Notes: generated from the sequence alone by a model not told the origin. Positions 37,401-47,295 are shown, numbered from the stretch's first letter. The stretch is 64,000 nucleotides of DNA from Colwellia sp. PAMC 20917 (GCF_001767295.1 NZ_CP014944.1:3162001-3226000); one strand, 5' to 3'. Numbers and translations: made by a program.

Positions 37401-38066
37401 TAACTCATTAACATTATCTTCAGCTGCAACACTGGCTGCATTTTCGACAGCCGTTGGCTCAAGTGCCGTTAAACTGCCCATAATATTAAAAGCATTGGCA
37501 ATAATAGAAGAGTGCGCTTGTATTGTCGTTTCACTAACTCCGCTTTCATCGGCTTCTATAAGTGCTGCGGCTAAATGGGTGAGTGCTGAAACATTTACAT
37601 TTGCGGTCCCTGCATTATCACTCCCTACGGTTGAAATCGCTGATAATACTAAGGTTGGATCAACAGTGGTTAGTGCTATTGGAGTGCCATGGGCTAATTC
37701 ACCACAACCTGCAGGAGCATCACATATCATCGTGGTGTTTTCACCAACAGATAATTCTACTTTGATAGCGCCGTCGTAATCTAAAAGGGTAATGGTATAG
37801 CTACCATCATCTTCAGTAATAATTGAAGATGCAGCTAACTCGGCATCTTCAAGTTTAACCGCTTTTCCGTCAACGTATTTATAAACAGTAACCACAGCGT
37901 TTGCTATTGTGCCTTTTATCGCTTTACCTTTGATAACGGTTTGTATGAGTACCGGAGCCGGTGGTGGTGCTATTGTAGGGGGTTTAGTACTAGAGCTACT
38001 CGAGCCACCACAAGCGGTGAGGGCTGAAATTAGCGCAAGAGAAATAATATTTTGAGTAAATTTCAT
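34431..38066 (-). CDS. Very large secreted lipoprotein with internal repeats
   Basis: Function unknown. From the ATG at 38066 (AAGGAT upstream) the product is 1211 residues. It has a lipoprotein signal MKFTQNIISLALISALTAC with lipobox LTAC, then GGSSSSS and a Pro-rich linker, so it is lipid-anchored, probably at the outer membrane or surface. A carboxypeptidase-regulatory-like segment (about 40-110) is followed by a helical Ala/Glu-rich domain (about 120-380). Two regions about 213 residues apart are alike: TPNDENGDGVADSYTW (about 745) and TPIDENNDGLADYFTQ (about 959), each with a Ca-binding-like DxNxDGxxD loop and each followed by a YTFVFTS/FTFTRHV strand. Highly acidic overall, typical of cold marine secreted proteins. 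Confidence 0.8.
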   Translation of the reverse strand: MKFTQNIISLALISALTACGGSSSSSTKPPTIAPPPAPVLIQTVIKGKAIKGTIANAVVTVYKYVDGKAVKLEDAELAASSIITEDDGSYTITLLDYDGAIKVELSVGENTTMICDAPAGCGELAHGTPIALTTVDPTLVLSAISTVGSDNAGTANVNVSALTHLAAALIEADESGVSETTIQAHSSIIANAFNIMGSLTALEPTAVENAASVAAEDNVNELRYGLINAGIMSVLFAGQENATGVLSNRLADVIEDIVEHNGALLVHQDDNDEGFELSLVEVLDSAGDVAAAAAQAIAADPILSSQDNSEILGELDQQEITLENQSEYEEANEDEDGRSEPETEVPTTGDAIAKAKAMVADVRLFSHLFEVGKEANTGITTEGDKYIELIDSAGLMVEAEAASFLLLADVTDALSEMGIRYEAGTITEGTFPIDPFLSIDGAVGSITLDEETANGGILFKISATSGSEKISLNASAVFAEDGLSIVLNLDGSIESAGAMLSLTQGSFAKVNLDSAISRTSLEDDTYAGEITSGELSLEVILEQKASDTVIDPVAFTGMIKTKLMPVKSHVLDAVEEYARDENYIIIRDENGNPVREVDRYLKSTETNILPEMLTLSGGFSSLEGNLIRATLTVNIKNLENYEAPEFKYIGAPVADMYTITVSDDKNTLNAISSKLMSQPVDYTFVFTSHDTQGAWSSEETIWNPDVSTETPHRVNTTTRIPRTYGTMAGFDTATNLDEWAFFETVTPNDENGDGVADSYTWKGYSGSTINDDYALVNNEGEVHDLVTPEWGSSSYDTFEELMELHRMYPASIANAADAFIFETKAFERNELETNLTTGARASVFFNDNDYSAIAEGGVTVIAANITSSLPIEDVFTITVSDDSNTVTVQDDTYTRVYGVDYTNTANFTFTRHVTSNIGDKVTDIRTFSTNDVDLDVEEVLINRHASFGIDDEFYLLVRITPIDENNDGLADYFTQSYTYSDYINDEGVLVDEDGIALIENPFYAFDTWESAELHWQIPFNPFSTTNALEAYKQFIVNGRGSYLTTYIDGVGSVEAELSTEDIASIVIGSTTFSGVNTHPDSDESLENEDVFLDLSAALSLEATLGDYQVNLMLSGQRTAFDDGKFDLEMSYKLPGDENMRKFVAHMKTDEEGAFSVNNSEGVLLIMNDVEDSTSDVIGSIVVGSSATKVADIEDRDGVIWFIFTDETTETL

Positions 38067-38205
38067 TAAATAATCCTTATTCATGTATGAGAAATATATC
38101 ACGTATATTATTTAAGCAGATAAAGACAAATTTTTAAAGAAAAAACAATAATTAGTCGTAATAATCTAAGAATAATTAGAAGGGAAGATAAGGGGGATAA
38201 ATATT

Positions 38206-38238
38206 AAGTCACTAATAATTAACTATTATCAGTGACTT
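38206..38238. terminator. Hairpin after dxs
   Basis: AAGTCACT and AGTGACTT with inner ATAAT/ATTAT pairs form a long stem (one A-C mismatch). The T-run after it is poor on the minus strand, better on the plus strand. Confidence 0.5.
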
Positions 38239-38260
38239 TTAGTGGGAGTTTTAACAATAT

Positions 38261-40144
38261 CTAGCGTTCAATAAAATGGGTTATTTTATCAATAATACCT
38301 TTGCTATCTAAGCCAAGCTCTTGATGAATCTCTTGTTGGGTACCATGCTTGATAAAGGTATCAGGTAAGCCAATATTTAATATTTTAATCGCAACACCTT
38401 GGCTTAATATATATTCATTGACTGCTGAACCTGCGCCACCCGCAATTGCATTATCTTCAACGGTCACAATAACACTATGGCTTTTTACAATGTGGTCGAT
38501 AAGTGTTAAATCAAGTGGTTTTATAAAACGCATATCAATGAGCGTCGTATTTAATTGTTGAGCCGCTATCTTGGCTTCATCAAAGGTGCTACCAAAGTTT
38601 AAAATGGCGACCTTCGGCTCAGCACCATCAGTAGTTGTTTCTAAAATAGTTTTTGCTTTACCTATTTCAATTGTCTCACTGATTTCAGGTAAAGGCGCAC
38701 CGTTACCAGACCCTCTTGGATAACGAACGGCCGCAGGACCATCATGCTTAAAACCCGTGCTGAGCATCAATTGACATTCTCGTTCATCCGATGGTGCCAT
38801 AATAACAATATTTGGAACACAACGCATAAAGCTTAAATCAAATGAGCCTTGATGAGTTGGCCCGTCTGCGCCAACAATACCGGCTCGGTCAATCGCGAAC
38901 AAAACGGGTAAGTTTTGGATCGCCACATCATGAATGAATTGATCGTAACCACGCTGTAAAAAGCTTGAATAAATAGCGACTACCGGTTTTTTACCGCCAA
39001 TAGCGAGACCCGCAGCAAAAGTTACCGCGTGTTGTTCTGCAATCGCGACATCAAAGTACTGCTTAGGAAAGCGCTGACTAAATTCAACCATGCCAGAGCC
39101 TTCACCCATGGCAGGTGTTATGGCTATTAGTGAATCATTATTTTCTGCTGTTCTGCACAGCCAATCGCCAAATATTTTTGAATAAGTGGGTAAACTTGGC
39201 TTACTCTTTGGCAAACTCGTTTGTGCGGGATCAAATTTAGGGACAGCATGATATTTTATCGGGTCTTGCTCTGCTGCGTGATAACCTTTGCCTTTTTTAG
39301 TGGCAATATGAAGGATTTGAGGCCCTTTTAAGTTACGCATATTAGTAATGGTATCAACCAAACCATTGACATCATGACCGTCAATAGGGCCAATGTAATT
39401 AAAGCCTAACTCTTCAAAAAAAGTACTGGGTACAACCATGCCTTTTAAATGTTCTTCTGCACGACTTGCTAATTCTTTAATAGGTGGAATACCCTTAAGT
39501 ATGCGCTTACCACCCTCGCGTATTCCTGTATATAGACTGCCAGATAACAATCTAGCAAAGTGATTATTCAATGCACCAACATTTTCTGAAATTGACATTT
39601 CATTGTCATTTAAAATAACCAGCATATCGCTTTTAATATCACCAGCATGATTTAACGCTTCAAAAGCCATACCTGCTGTCATTGCGCCGTCACCAATAAC
39701 AGCAACAACTTTACGATTTTTGGCTTCTTGTTCTGCAGCAACAGCCATACCGAGTGCCGCAGAGATAGACGTGCTTGAATGGCCAACACTTAATACATCA
39801 TATTCACTTTCTTCACGCCACGGAAAAGGGTGCAAACCATCTTTTTGACGAATAGTATGCAGTTGATCGCGCCGACCCGTTAAAATTTTATGTGGATAAG
39901 CTTGATGGCCAACATCCCATATCAGATGATCAAAAGGCGTTTTATAAACATAATGTAATGCGACCGTTAATTCTATTGTGCCTAATCCAGAAGCAAAATG
40001 GCCACTACTTTTACTTACAGAACTTAATAAGTAACTACGCAGTTCTGTACTGGCCTGAATTAGCTGGCTTTTATTTAACATGCGCAGATCGTCAGGAGAA
40101 TTTATATTGGCCAATAAAGGGTAGTCGGCAAGATTTATAGTCAT
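38261..40144 (-). CDS. dxs: 1-deoxy-D-xylulose-5-phosphate synthase
   Basis: Thiamine-diphosphate enzyme that joins pyruvate and glyceraldehyde 3-phosphate, the first step of the MEP isoprenoid pathway. The 627-residue product is family length. TPP binding is shown by [18 protein letters not shown] and NDNEMSIS; the second half has [20 protein letters not shown] and the transketolase C-terminal domain from about 490. It is the last gene of xseB-ispA-dxs, 38 bases after ispA. Confidence 0.98.
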   Translation of the reverse strand: MTINLADYPLLANINSPDDLRMLNKSQLIQASTELRSYLLSSVSKSSGHFASGLGTIELTVALHYVYKTPFDHLIWDVGHQAYPHKILTGRRDQLHTIRQKDGLHPFPWREESEYDVLSVGHSSTSISAALGMAVAAEQEAKNRKVVAVIGDGAMTAGMAFEALNHAGDIKSDMLVILNDNEMSISENVGALNNHFARLLSGSLYTGIREGGKRILKGIPPIKELASRAEEHLKGMVVPSTFFEELGFNYIGPIDGHDVNGLVDTITNMRNLKGPQILHIATKKGKGYHAAEQDPIKYHAVPKFDPAQTSLPKSKPSLPTYSKIFGDWLCRTAENNDSLIAITPAMGEGSGMVEFSQRFPKQYFDVAIAEQHAVTFAAGLAIGGKKPVVAIYSSFLQRGYDQFIHDVAIQNLPVLFAIDRAGIVGADGPTHQGSFDLSFMRCVPNIVIMAPSDERECQLMLSTGFKHDGPAAVRYPRGSGNGAPLPEISETIEIGKAKTILETTTDGAEPKVAILNFGSTFDEAKIAAQQLNTTLIDMRFIKPLDLTLIDHIVKSHSVIVTVEDNAIAGGAGSAVNEYILSQGVAIKILNIGLPDTFIKHGTQQEIHQELGLDSKGIIDKITHFIER

Positions 40145-40181
40145 ATTTATTTTGTTTATTCTTTAAATTGCAAGATCAAGA

Positions 40182-41072
40182 TCAATGAGCGCGTTTGATA
40201 ATAAACGTCGCAAATTGAGCTAAGTTATCTGTATTGTAGGGTAAAGTTGCTAAAGCTTGAAGTGCTTGTTGATATAAGTTGTCAGCTTTTTGTTGAGCGC
40301 CCTGTAAACCTAATAGCGCAGGGTAGGTACTTTTATTAGAGGAAACGTCTGAACCTGCTGGTTTTCCTAGCTCTTCCTCACTAGAAATAATATCAATTAT
40401 ATCATCGCGCACTTGATAGGCTAAACCAATATGATCAGCATAAACGGCGAGTTGGTGCTTTTCATCGGCAGAAATATCGTTACTTAACTCTGTAACCATG
40501 GTCACAGAAGCTTTTAACAACGCACCTGTTTTTAGTGAATGTAGTTTTTCTAGTTCAACTAAAGTGATCACTTTATCGGTCGCAGAAATATCAAGTGCTT
40601 GTCCACCGCACATGCCTTGATAACCGGAAGCATTGACTAATTGACGGATTAAGCTAATACGTTTTGATTCAACCGCGGCGCTAAAGTTATGATTAACTAA
40701 AATATCAAAGGCAAGGGTCTGTAAACTATCACCCGCTAAAATAGCGGTCGCTTCATCAAACGCTTTATGACAAGTTGGTTGCCCACGACGTAAATCATCA
40801 TCATCCATCGAAGGTAAGTCATCATGAATTAATGAAAAAGCATGGATACATTCTAATGCTGCCGCAATACCGTCAACGTCAGATAAGTTAAGTCCCAGTG
40901 CATCACCAGTAATATAACTTAAATAAGGACGCATGCGCTTACCACCAATTAATAAGCCGTATTGCATTGCTGATAGCAATTTTTGATCATTTATTTCATA
41001 AGCGGCTAATTTGTTGGCAAGGTATTCATTAATGCGCGTTTGATAAAAGTCGAGTTGATATAATTGGGTCAC
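40182..41072 (-). CDS. ispA: Farnesyl/geranyl diphosphate synthase
   Basis: Condenses isopentenyl diphosphate with allylic diphosphates to farnesyl diphosphate for quinone and undecaprenyl synthesis. The 296-residue product has both Asp-rich motifs: LIHDDLPSMDDDDLRRG and QVRDDIIDII, plus GGKRMRPYL near the start. It begins at a GTG whose first base overlaps the xseB stop (TAGTG). Feeds on the same pathway that dxs starts. Confidence 0.96.
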   Translation of the reverse strand: MTQLYQLDFYQTRINEYLANKLAAYEINDQKLLSAMQYGLLIGGKRMRPYLSYITGDALGLNLSDVDGIAAALECIHAFSLIHDDLPSMDDDDLRRGQPTCHKAFDEATAILAGDSLQTLAFDILVNHNFSAAVESKRISLIRQLVNASGYQGMCGGQALDISATDKVITLVELEKLHSLKTGALLKASVTMVTELSNDISADEKHQLAVYADHIGLAYQVRDDIIDIISSEEELGKPAGSDVSSNKSTYPALLGLQGAQQKADNLYQQALQALATLPYNTDNLAQFATFIIKRAH

Positions 41073-41338
41073 TAATTACTACCCAAACTTTCTGAGTCAA
41101 CTTCGTTTTCAAAATCTTCAAGTTGAGCTTTACCATTTTTAGTCAGTAAAATTTGAATCTTTTGTTCAGCATTTTTTAACTTTTCTTGACTGGCTTGGCT
41201 GAGATTTAAGCCGCGCTCAAAAAGAGTCATTGAATCTTCTAAACTCAACGCTCCTTGTTCTAAATTCTGAACAATAGTTTCAAGTTCTAAGAGTGATTCT
41301 TCAAAGCTTAAGTTTTCTATTTTTTTCTTAGCCATCAT
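41072..41338 (-). CDS. xseB: Exodeoxyribonuclease VII small subunit
   Basis: Small subunit of exonuclease VII, which degrades single-stranded DNA. The 88-residue product has the family core LSFEESLLELETIVQNLEQGALSLEDSMTLFERG, a short two-helix hairpin. Two ATG codons are adjacent at 41338 and 41335. Heads the xseB-ispA-dxs operon; divergent from pomA-pomB as in other marine gammaproteobacteria. The acidic C-terminal tail is unremarkable. Confidence 0.95.
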   Translation of the reverse strand: MMAKKKIENLSFEESLLELETIVQNLEQGALSLEDSMTLFERGLNLSQASQEKLKNAEQKIQILLTKNGKAQLEDFENEVDSESLGSN

Positions 41339-41754
41339 CGAGGGTTCAGTGAATAAATATCTAGGCGCAAATTTATACCAAACGCCTTAATTAATCAATA
41401 AACTTCAAATGCTTTTGCCCCTTAATGACTATCATATACTTTGTATTGTCGGTCATCTTACGACTATCATAGCGCTTATATTTATCGTTAACGCGCTGCA
41501 GTTAACGATAACTAGATAAATATAAATTGGGTTAGCTTAAATATAGCGACTAATTACTTAAGTTATTGACAATATGGGCGATAATAAACTTATAGAACCG
41601 TAAGCCATTCATATGCCGTTTTAACTCTGCGCTTTGGATGGTTACGGTTAAATCACGAGTGTGGATAAGAATATAAGTATTCGCGTATCGTAATACCTTA
41701 ATGTATTATCAAATAATACGACTATCCGTATCATTTTTTTGTGGAGACTTTTTT
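41339..41754. promoter_or_regulatory. Divergent region between xseB and pomA with a long palindrome
   Basis: TTATCGTTAAC at 41482-41492 and its exact complement at 41501-41511 form an 11-base inverted repeat around GCGCTGCA. The rest is AT-rich without a gene. It could be an operator or a bidirectional stop. An open frame to 41701 in front of pomA is only the extension of that gene. Confidence 0.4.
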
Positions 41755-42522
41755 GTGGATATAGCAACAATATTAGGTGTAGTAGGCGCAATAGGTTTAC
41801 TCATTATGGCAATGATGTTGTCTGGTGATATCGGTATGTTTATTGACGTTCAGTCAGTTATTATTGTTTTTGGTGGTTCAATATTTGTTGTTTTATCTAA
41901 CTATAATCTTGGTCAGTTTTTTGGAATTGGGAAAATTATAGGTAAGGCTTTTATGTTTAAAATTGAACAGCCTGACGACCTTATTGAAAAATCAGTTGAA
42001 ATGGCTGACGCCGCTCGTAAAGGGGGGTTTTTGGCTTTAGAAGAAGCAGAGATAACTAACGGCTTTATGCAAAAAGGGGTCGATATGTTGGTCGATGGCC
42101 ACGATGCAGATGTCGTACGTGGCACACTAAAAAAAGATATAGAGCTTACTGCTGAACGCCATGAAACAGGCGTAGGTATGATGATGGCACTTGCTGATGT
42201 GGCACCCGCGATGGGCATGATTGGCACCTTAATTGGTTTGGTCGCGATGTTATCAAACATGGATGACCCCAAATCTATTGGTCCAGCAATGGCGGTTGCA
42301 CTACTAACAACCCTATATGGAGCATTCCTCGCTAACGTTATTGCCATTCCTATAGCGTCAAAACTCAAGCTTCGCCTTGCCGAAGAAAAAATGAACCAGG
42401 AGCTTATTCTTGACGCTATTCTGGGTATTCAAGACGGACAAAATCCACGTGTCATCGAAGGGTTACTTAAAAACTATCTTGCTGAAGGTAAACGTGCTGT
42501 AAATACCACAGAAGAAGAGTAA
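41755..42522 (+). CDS. pomA: Flagellar stator protein PomA (sodium-type MotA homologue)
   Basis: Forms the stator ring with PomB and couples sodium flow to flagellar rotation. From the GTG at 41755 (GTGGAG upstream) the product is 255 residues, close to Vibrio PomA (253). Four helices are visible: about 5-25, 28-48, 150-172 and 182-205. ADVAPAMGMIGTLIGLVAML holds the conserved Pro of helix 3, and the cytoplasmic loop with charged residues (about 60-145) contacts the rotor. A longer frame from 41701 adds a non-family N-terminus. The pomB gene follows 12 bases later. Confidence 0.93.
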   Translation: MDIATILGVVGAIGLLIMAMMLSGDIGMFIDVQSVIIVFGGSIFVVLSNYNLGQFFGIGKIIGKAFMFKIEQPDDLIEKSVEMADAARKGGFLALEEAEITNGFMQKGVDMLVDGHDADVVRGTLKKDIELTAERHETGVGMMMALADVAPAMGMIGTLIGLVAMLSNMDDPKSIGPAMAVALLTTLYGAFLANVIAIPIASKLKLRLAEEKMNQELILDAILGIQDGQNPRVIEGLLKNYLAEGKRAVNTTEEE

Positions 42523-42534
42523 CGGGAGTAATTT

Positions 42535-43473
42535 ATGGCTGAAAAATGTAAATGTCCACCTCCGGGGCTTCCCGCTTGGATGGGTACTTTTGCTGACTTA
42601 ATGTCACTATTGATGTGCTTTTTCGTTTTGCTGTTATCTTTTTCTGAAATGGATGTTTTAAAGTTTAAACAAATTGCAGGTTCGATGAAGTTTGCCTTTG
42701 GTGTACAAAATAAGATTGAAGTAAAAGATATTCCTAAAGGCACCAGTATTATTGCGCAAGAATTTCGCCCAGGTAAACCTGAGCCAACACCTATAGAAGT
42801 TATTCAACAGCAAACCATGGAAATGACCCAACAGATGTTAGAGTTTCAAGCAGGTGATGAAACGTCTGCTGGTGGTCGACAAGAACAACGAGGTACAGAA
42901 CGTGGTGGACAATCACAAAGTACTGCAGATGAAATGTCAGCCCAAGCAATGCAAAAGGCTCAAGACGAATTAGAGCAGGCTTCGCAAGAGCAGGTAAATG
43001 AATTAGTTAAAAAAATTGCTGATCAATTAGAGCAACAAATTCAAGATGGTGCCATAGAGCTTGAATCTCTCGGACAACAAGTGATTATTCGTATTCGTGA
43101 AAATGGTTCTTTTCCTTCGGGTTCTGCTTTTTTACAACCACAGTTTCGCCCTATTATTAGAGAAATAGGTGAGCTACTCAACACGGTTCCAGGTGAAATT
43201 ATGGTTTCAGCACACACAGATGATCGCGGTATTAGTTCAGAGTTATTTTCTTCAAATTGGGATTTATCAAGTAAACGAGCTGTCGCTATTGCTCATGAAT
43301 TAATTAAAGTCCCTGAGTTTGACCAGTCACGTTTATTGGTTGTTGGTCATGCCGATACAAGACCGGTAGTGCCTAATACTAACGCGCTAAATCGCAGAAG
43401 AAACCGTCGTGTTGAGATTTCAATTAACCAAGGTAAAGCAAAGGAAACCGAACCTGTTTCTATTATTAAATAA
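42535..43473 (+). CDS. pomB: Flagellar stator protein PomB (MotB homologue)
   Basis: Stator partner of PomA. The 312-residue product has a short N-terminus, one helix with the ion-binding Asp in MGTFADLMSLLMCFFVLLLS (Asp24), a Gln/Gly-rich periplasmic linker (about 95-160) and a C-terminal OmpA-like peptidoglycan-binding domain (IMVSAHTDDRG, RLLVVGHADTRPVVP, NRRRNRRVEISIN). Cys residues near the start (KCKCPPPG) match PomB. Operon with pomA. Downstream is thiI with its own likely promoter. Confidence 0.94.
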   Translation: MAEKCKCPPPGLPAWMGTFADLMSLLMCFFVLLLSFSEMDVLKFKQIAGSMKFAFGVQNKIEVKDIPKGTSIIAQEFRPGKPEPTPIEVIQQQTMEMTQQMLEFQAGDETSAGGRQEQRGTERGGQSQSTADEMSAQAMQKAQDELEQASQEQVNELVKKIADQLEQQIQDGAIELESLGQQVIIRIRENGSFPSGSAFLQPQFRPIIREIGELLNTVPGEIMVSAHTDDRGISSELFSSNWDLSSKRAVAIAHELIKVPEFDQSRLLVVGHADTRPVVPNTNALNRRRNRRVEISINQGKAKETEPVSIIK

Positions 43474-43594
43474 TAAATTAAGCCGATAAATTCAACTATC
43501 GTGGTGGCGTTAAGTGATAAACCCCCGTTTATTGCTTAGCGTACATTTTTCAACTTACTCTTCATTTCAACTTACTCTTTATTTCAATTTCGTG

Positions 43595-43600
43595 TATAAT
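43595..43600 (+). promoter_or_regulatory. Probable -10 element for thiI
   Basis: TATAAT preceded directly by TG, 68 bases before the thiI ATG. Upstream, TTTCAACTTACTCTT is repeated about 20 bases apart (43547-43579). The -35 is weak. Confidence 0.5.
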
Positions 43601-43667
43601 TCGCGCCATTATTTTTGTCGGCCGATTATGGCCTTTAGTCTAGTTTTATATTTAGGGTCGTTTGTTC

Positions 43668-45122
43668 ATGAAATTCATCGTAAAACTCCAATCTGAAATT
43701 GCTGTAAAGAGTCGCCCGGTTCGTAAGCGCTTTACTAAAATTTTAGAATCCAGCATTAAAAATGTTTTACGACGTGTTGATGAGCAAATTACCACTCAGG
43801 CAAACTGGGATAATATAGAGGTTAATACTAAAAATAACTGTCCTAAAAATCGTTTGGCACTTATTGATACCTTAAAATGCGTGCCGGGCATCGCTCATTT
43901 TCTTGAAGTTCAACAAACAACCTATACAGATGTGCATAATATTTTTGAAAAAACATTAGCAGCACACGAAAAGACAATTGAAAATAAAACGTTTTGTGTA
44001 AGAGCCAAACGAATTGGAACACACGACTTCAATTCCTTGCAAGTTGAACAGTATGTTGGCGGTGGTTTAAACGAGCACGTTGAATCCGCTAAAGTTAAAT
44101 TGAAAAAACCTGATGTAACTATTCGATTAGAAATAAAAGATGAATACTTATTTATTGTCACAGAACGACATCAAGGACTAGGTGGTTTCCCAATAGCAAG
44201 CCAAGAAGATGTTTTATCATTAATGTCAGGTGGTTTTGATTCGGGTGTATCAAGTTTTCAAATGATCAGAAAGGGTGCTCGTACTCATTACTGTTTCTTT
44301 AACTTGGGTGGCGCTGCGCATGAAGTTGGCGTAAAACAAGTGAGTTACTACTTATGGAATAAATTCGGTGCATCACACAAAGTAAAATTCTTTTCGGTTG
44401 ATTTTGAACCGGTTGTTGCTGAAATTTTAGAAAATGTTGAAAACGGTCAAATGGGCGTTATTCTAAAACGTATGATGATGCGTGCTGCTGCGAAAATAGC
44501 GAAAAGAGCGAATATAGAATCTTTAGTTACGGGTGAAGCGTTAGGTCAAGTATCTAGTCAAACATTAACTAATTTAAATGTGATAGACCGAGTTACTGAT
44601 ACGTTAATTCTCCGTCCATTAGTCGCTTATGATAAACAAGATATTATTGATATCGCCCGTAAAATTGGTACAGAAGACTTTGCTAAAACTATTCCGGAAT
44701 ATTGTGGTGTAATATCAAAGCGCCCAACCATTAAAGCGGTATTATCTAAAATTGAAGCAGAAGAAGAAAACTTTGATTTTGATGTTTTAGACAAGGTTGT
44801 TGAAGCAACGCGTATGTACGATATACGTGATATTGGTAAAGAAAGTGAAGAAGAAATTCATGCAGTTGATACAGTAGACGATCTTCCTAGCGATTCAATC
44901 GTTATTGACATTAGAAGCCCTGATGAAGAAGACGAAAATCCTCTAGAACTTGAAAACGTCAACGTTGTTCATATTCCTTTTTATAAGCTATCTAATAAGT
45001 TTAGTGAGCTAGAGCAAGACAAAGAATATTTACTGTATTGTGATCAAGGTATAATGAGTAAGCTACAAGCACTTTACTTAATTGGTGAAGGCTATAAGAA
45101 CGTTAAAGTTTACCGTCCTTAA
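43668..45122 (+). CDS. thiI: tRNA 4-thiouridine synthetase / thiamine thiazole sulfur carrier ThiI
   Basis: Adds sulfur at U8 of tRNA and serves thiazole synthesis. From the ATG at 43668 the product is 484 residues (E. coli 482). Order: ferredoxin-like/THUMP domain (about 1-165), PP-loop [10 protein letters not shown] (about 190), the Cys of EYCGVIS (Cys346) and a C-terminal rhodanese domain whose active Cys is in LLYCDQG (Cys458). These match the E. coli Cys344 and Cys456 pair. Follows pomB with its own promoter; convergent with panE. Confidence 0.96.
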   Translation: MKFIVKLQSEIAVKSRPVRKRFTKILESSIKNVLRRVDEQITTQANWDNIEVNTKNNCPKNRLALIDTLKCVPGIAHFLEVQQTTYTDVHNIFEKTLAAHEKTIENKTFCVRAKRIGTHDFNSLQVEQYVGGGLNEHVESAKVKLKKPDVTIRLEIKDEYLFIVTERHQGLGGFPIASQEDVLSLMSGGFDSGVSSFQMIRKGARTHYCFFNLGGAAHEVGVKQVSYYLWNKFGASHKVKFFSVDFEPVVAEILENVENGQMGVILKRMMMRAAAKIAKRANIESLVTGEALGQVSSQTLTNLNVIDRVTDTLILRPLVAYDKQDIIDIARKIGTEDFAKTIPEYCGVISKRPTIKAVLSKIEAEEENFDFDVLDKVVEATRMYDIRDIGKESEEEIHAVDTVDDLPSDSIVIDIRSPDEEDENPLELENVNVVHIPFYKLSNKFSELEQDKEYLLYCDQGIMSKLQALYLIGEGYKNVKVYRP

Positions 45123-45141
45123 TATGACTCGGTAACTCGGG

Positions 45142-46062
45142 TCAATATTTATCCTCAAGTGCTTTAACAGCTAACCATAGTTGAGTATTCATCGCTGTGG
45201 TTAGTTTATGTTTCTCCCCTAAACGGTGAATGTAACCGTTGATATACTCTATTTCTGTACGACGTTTATTACGCACATCAGCGCGCATCGAAGAGGTGTT
45301 TCTATTGGTACTTTTAGCAACATTATGGATTAACTGTCGTAATAAAATTTCACTTAATATTACGCCTTCCTTCGTCGCTACAGCAACGACTTCACTGATA
45401 ATATTTTCGGTCATTCTTTGGTAAGCTTTTTGATTAACTTCACCATTTTCAATGTCGTTTAGTGCTGAAATAGGGTTGATCACACAGTTAATGGCTAACT
45501 TTTTCCATTGCGCTTGTTGAATATTTTCTTGCCAGCTAAGCTGTTTCAGGCTTTTATTAAGGTGTTCTAACAATTGCTTTTGCTTTATTGAGTCAAGTGT
45601 CCCATAAATAATACCCAGATCGCTATGGCCCATACCGGTATGTTTAACATGATAAGGGGCGACTTTTTTAGCGCCTTGCGTAAGTAACAAAGCCAATAAA
45701 CATTGTGATGGTTTAAGTCTTGGGTTAATTTCTTCGAGAGTTCCTAAACCATTGTGGGTAAGAATAATAACTGCATCGTCACTGATTAAATGATCAACAG
45801 CTTTCATTGCTGCGGTGACTTGATAAGATTTTACACAAAAAATTATAACGTCAGCACTGGCTAGTAATTGGTTATTAGCCATTGTAAATGGAAAGCTTTT
45901 TGCAATATCATTCACTTCACTAAAAAGGTAATCAGATAATGTTGTTGGCGTTGACGGTAATAATGACACTAAGTTATCACCTTGTTGGTTAATTATCGCT
46001 TGAGAAAGCCGATGATAACAAAGTAAACCTATTGCACCTTGGCCAACAATAACAATATTCAT
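45142..46062 (-). CDS. panE: 2-dehydropantoate 2-reductase
   Basis: NADPH-dependent reduction of ketopantoate to pantoate for coenzyme A. The 306-residue product starts MNIVIVGQGAIGLLCYHRLS with the GxGxxG nucleotide loop, has LLLTQGAKKVAPYHVKHTG and the C-terminal domain with WKKLAINCVINPISAL (catalytic Lys). Last gene of a two-gene unit: its start lies one base after the VanZ-like stop. Convergent with thiI. Confidence 0.9.
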   Translation of the reverse strand: MNIVIVGQGAIGLLCYHRLSQAIINQQGDNLVSLLPSTPTTLSDYLFSEVNDIAKSFPFTMANNQLLASADVIIFCVKSYQVTAAMKAVDHLISDDAVIILTHNGLGTLEEINPRLKPSQCLLALLLTQGAKKVAPYHVKHTGMGHSDLGIIYGTLDSIKQKQLLEHLNKSLKQLSWQENIQQAQWKKLAINCVINPISALNDIENGEVNQKAYQRMTENIISEVVAVATKEGVILSEILLRQLIHNVAKSTNRNTSSMRADVRNKRRTEIEYINGYIHRLGEKHKLTTAMNTQLWLAVKALEDKY

Positions 46063-46063
46063 C

Positions 46064-46426
46064 TTATTTTTTTATGCCTTTGGGCTGTTGATAAAGTAAA
46101 AAAAGCCATTGAAGAACAGCAAAGAAAGATATGCCGACAACATCAGCGACAAAGTCAAAAAATTCCCCGCTGCGAAAGCCTAAGTAATACTGGCTTAATT
46201 CAGTCAATGCACTATAAAAAAATAAACAAATAACCGTATTGATTAAAGGTAGTTTCATCAAACCAACTAAAATCCAAGTCAGACCAAAAAAACCAATAAC
46301 ATGGCCAATAGTATCTATTTGTATTTTATTAATAACGGTGGTTTTTAAATCATTAGGGATCAAAAAAATCAGTGCTAATACCAGTAAAAAAATTAATATA
46401 ATTAGTCGTTGCATGTAACGTTTCAT
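46064..46426 (-). CDS. VanZ family membrane protein
   Basis: Small membrane protein of the VanZ family, named from teicoplanin resistance but mostly of unknown role. The 120-residue product has four helices (about 5-22, 38-56, 60-78, 90-110) and the family stretch [25 protein letters not shown]. It is one base upstream of panE and surely co-transcribed. There is no link to glycopeptides here; treat the name as family only. Confidence 0.85.
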   Translation of the reverse strand: MKRYMQRLIILIFLLVLALIFLIPNDLKTTVINKIQIDTIGHVIGFFGLTWILVGLMKLPLINTVICLFFYSALTELSQYYLGFRSGEFFDFVADVVGISFFAVLQWLFLLYQQPKGIKK

Positions 46427-46571
46427 TAAGGGGGAATTTCATGAAGTCATTAGTTTAGAATTATTCATCATAACATGTGAAAATAGCGGTTGCGATCACC
46501 TTTACCCGCTAGTGGTAATCTTGCTAAGATTGCCAACACTTAAATTATTGAATTATCGAAAGGTCAAGATC

Positions 46572-47054
46572 ATGCCCTCAATGGATATCGTTTCCGAAAT
46601 TAATTTGGAAGAAGTAAGAAATGCAACTGAAAACTGCAAGAGAGAATTAGAAACGCGTTTTGATTTTCGTGGTGTTGAAGCGAGCATTGAATGGAAAAAG
46701 CCCAATGTAGTAGTAAAAGCTGAAGGTGACTTTCAAATAAAACAACTGGTAGATATGGTGCGCGTGCAGTTGGCAAAGCGTAATATCGATGCTAAAGCCC
46801 TTACCCTTTCTAATACCGAACATACAGGTAGAACCTTCACTCAAAATCTTTCATTTAAAGAAGGTATTGAACAGCCTATCGCTAAAAAAGTCATTAAGTT
46901 AATTAAAGACAGTAAGTTAAAAGTACAAGCGGGCATTCAAGGCGATCAAGTACGGGTGACTGGTAAAAAACGTGATGATTTACAAGCGGTCATGCAATTA
47001 ATTCGTGAAGGCGATCTAGAGCAATCTTTTCAGTTTAATAACTTTCGCGACTAA
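46572..47054 (+). CDS. yajQ: YajQ family protein (c-di-GMP/nucleotide-binding)
   Basis: Cytoplasmic protein with two ferredoxin-like folds; homologues bind c-di-GMP or nucleic acid. From the ATG at 46572 (AAGGTC upstream) the product is 160 residues: [37 protein letters not shown], then [20 protein letters not shown] and [15 protein letters not shown], all typical. A longer frame from 46512 adds an unlikely leader. Stands alone and ends in a strong terminator. Confidence 0.94.
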   Translation: MPSMDIVSEINLEEVRNATENCKRELETRFDFRGVEASIEWKKPNVVVKAEGDFQIKQLVDMVRVQLAKRNIDAKALTLSNTEHTGRTFTQNLSFKEGIEQPIAKKVIKLIKDSKLKVQAGIQGDQVRVTGKKRDDLQAVMQLIREGDLEQSFQFNNFRD

Positions 47055-47106
47055 TACCGCGCTTTCTTCATACATTCAGTCTTTGAAGGGTGAATATCTT
47101 AATACT

Positions 47107-47137
47107 AAAAAACAGCACTATCGGTGCTGTTTTTTTA
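47107..47137 (+). terminator. Rho-independent terminator after yajQ
   Basis: AAAACAGCAC and GTGCTGTTTT around TATCG, then a T-run. Confidence 0.92.
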
Positions 47138-47295
47138 TACGTTTACTTTTTGTTTTACCCGGTAAGTAATCTTATCTTTACAAGTACACGATGATTTTAG
47201 TGACAAATTGCTTACCTTTAGACAATTAACGCTGTTGTTTTGATGACACATTAAGTAGATTAACCGCATTCTAATAATAATAAAGATTACGTTTA

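Noticed and set aside
46064-46426. Glycopeptide resistance gene (VanZ)
   Set aside because: Only the family fold is shared; no other van genes are present and it is paired with panE.
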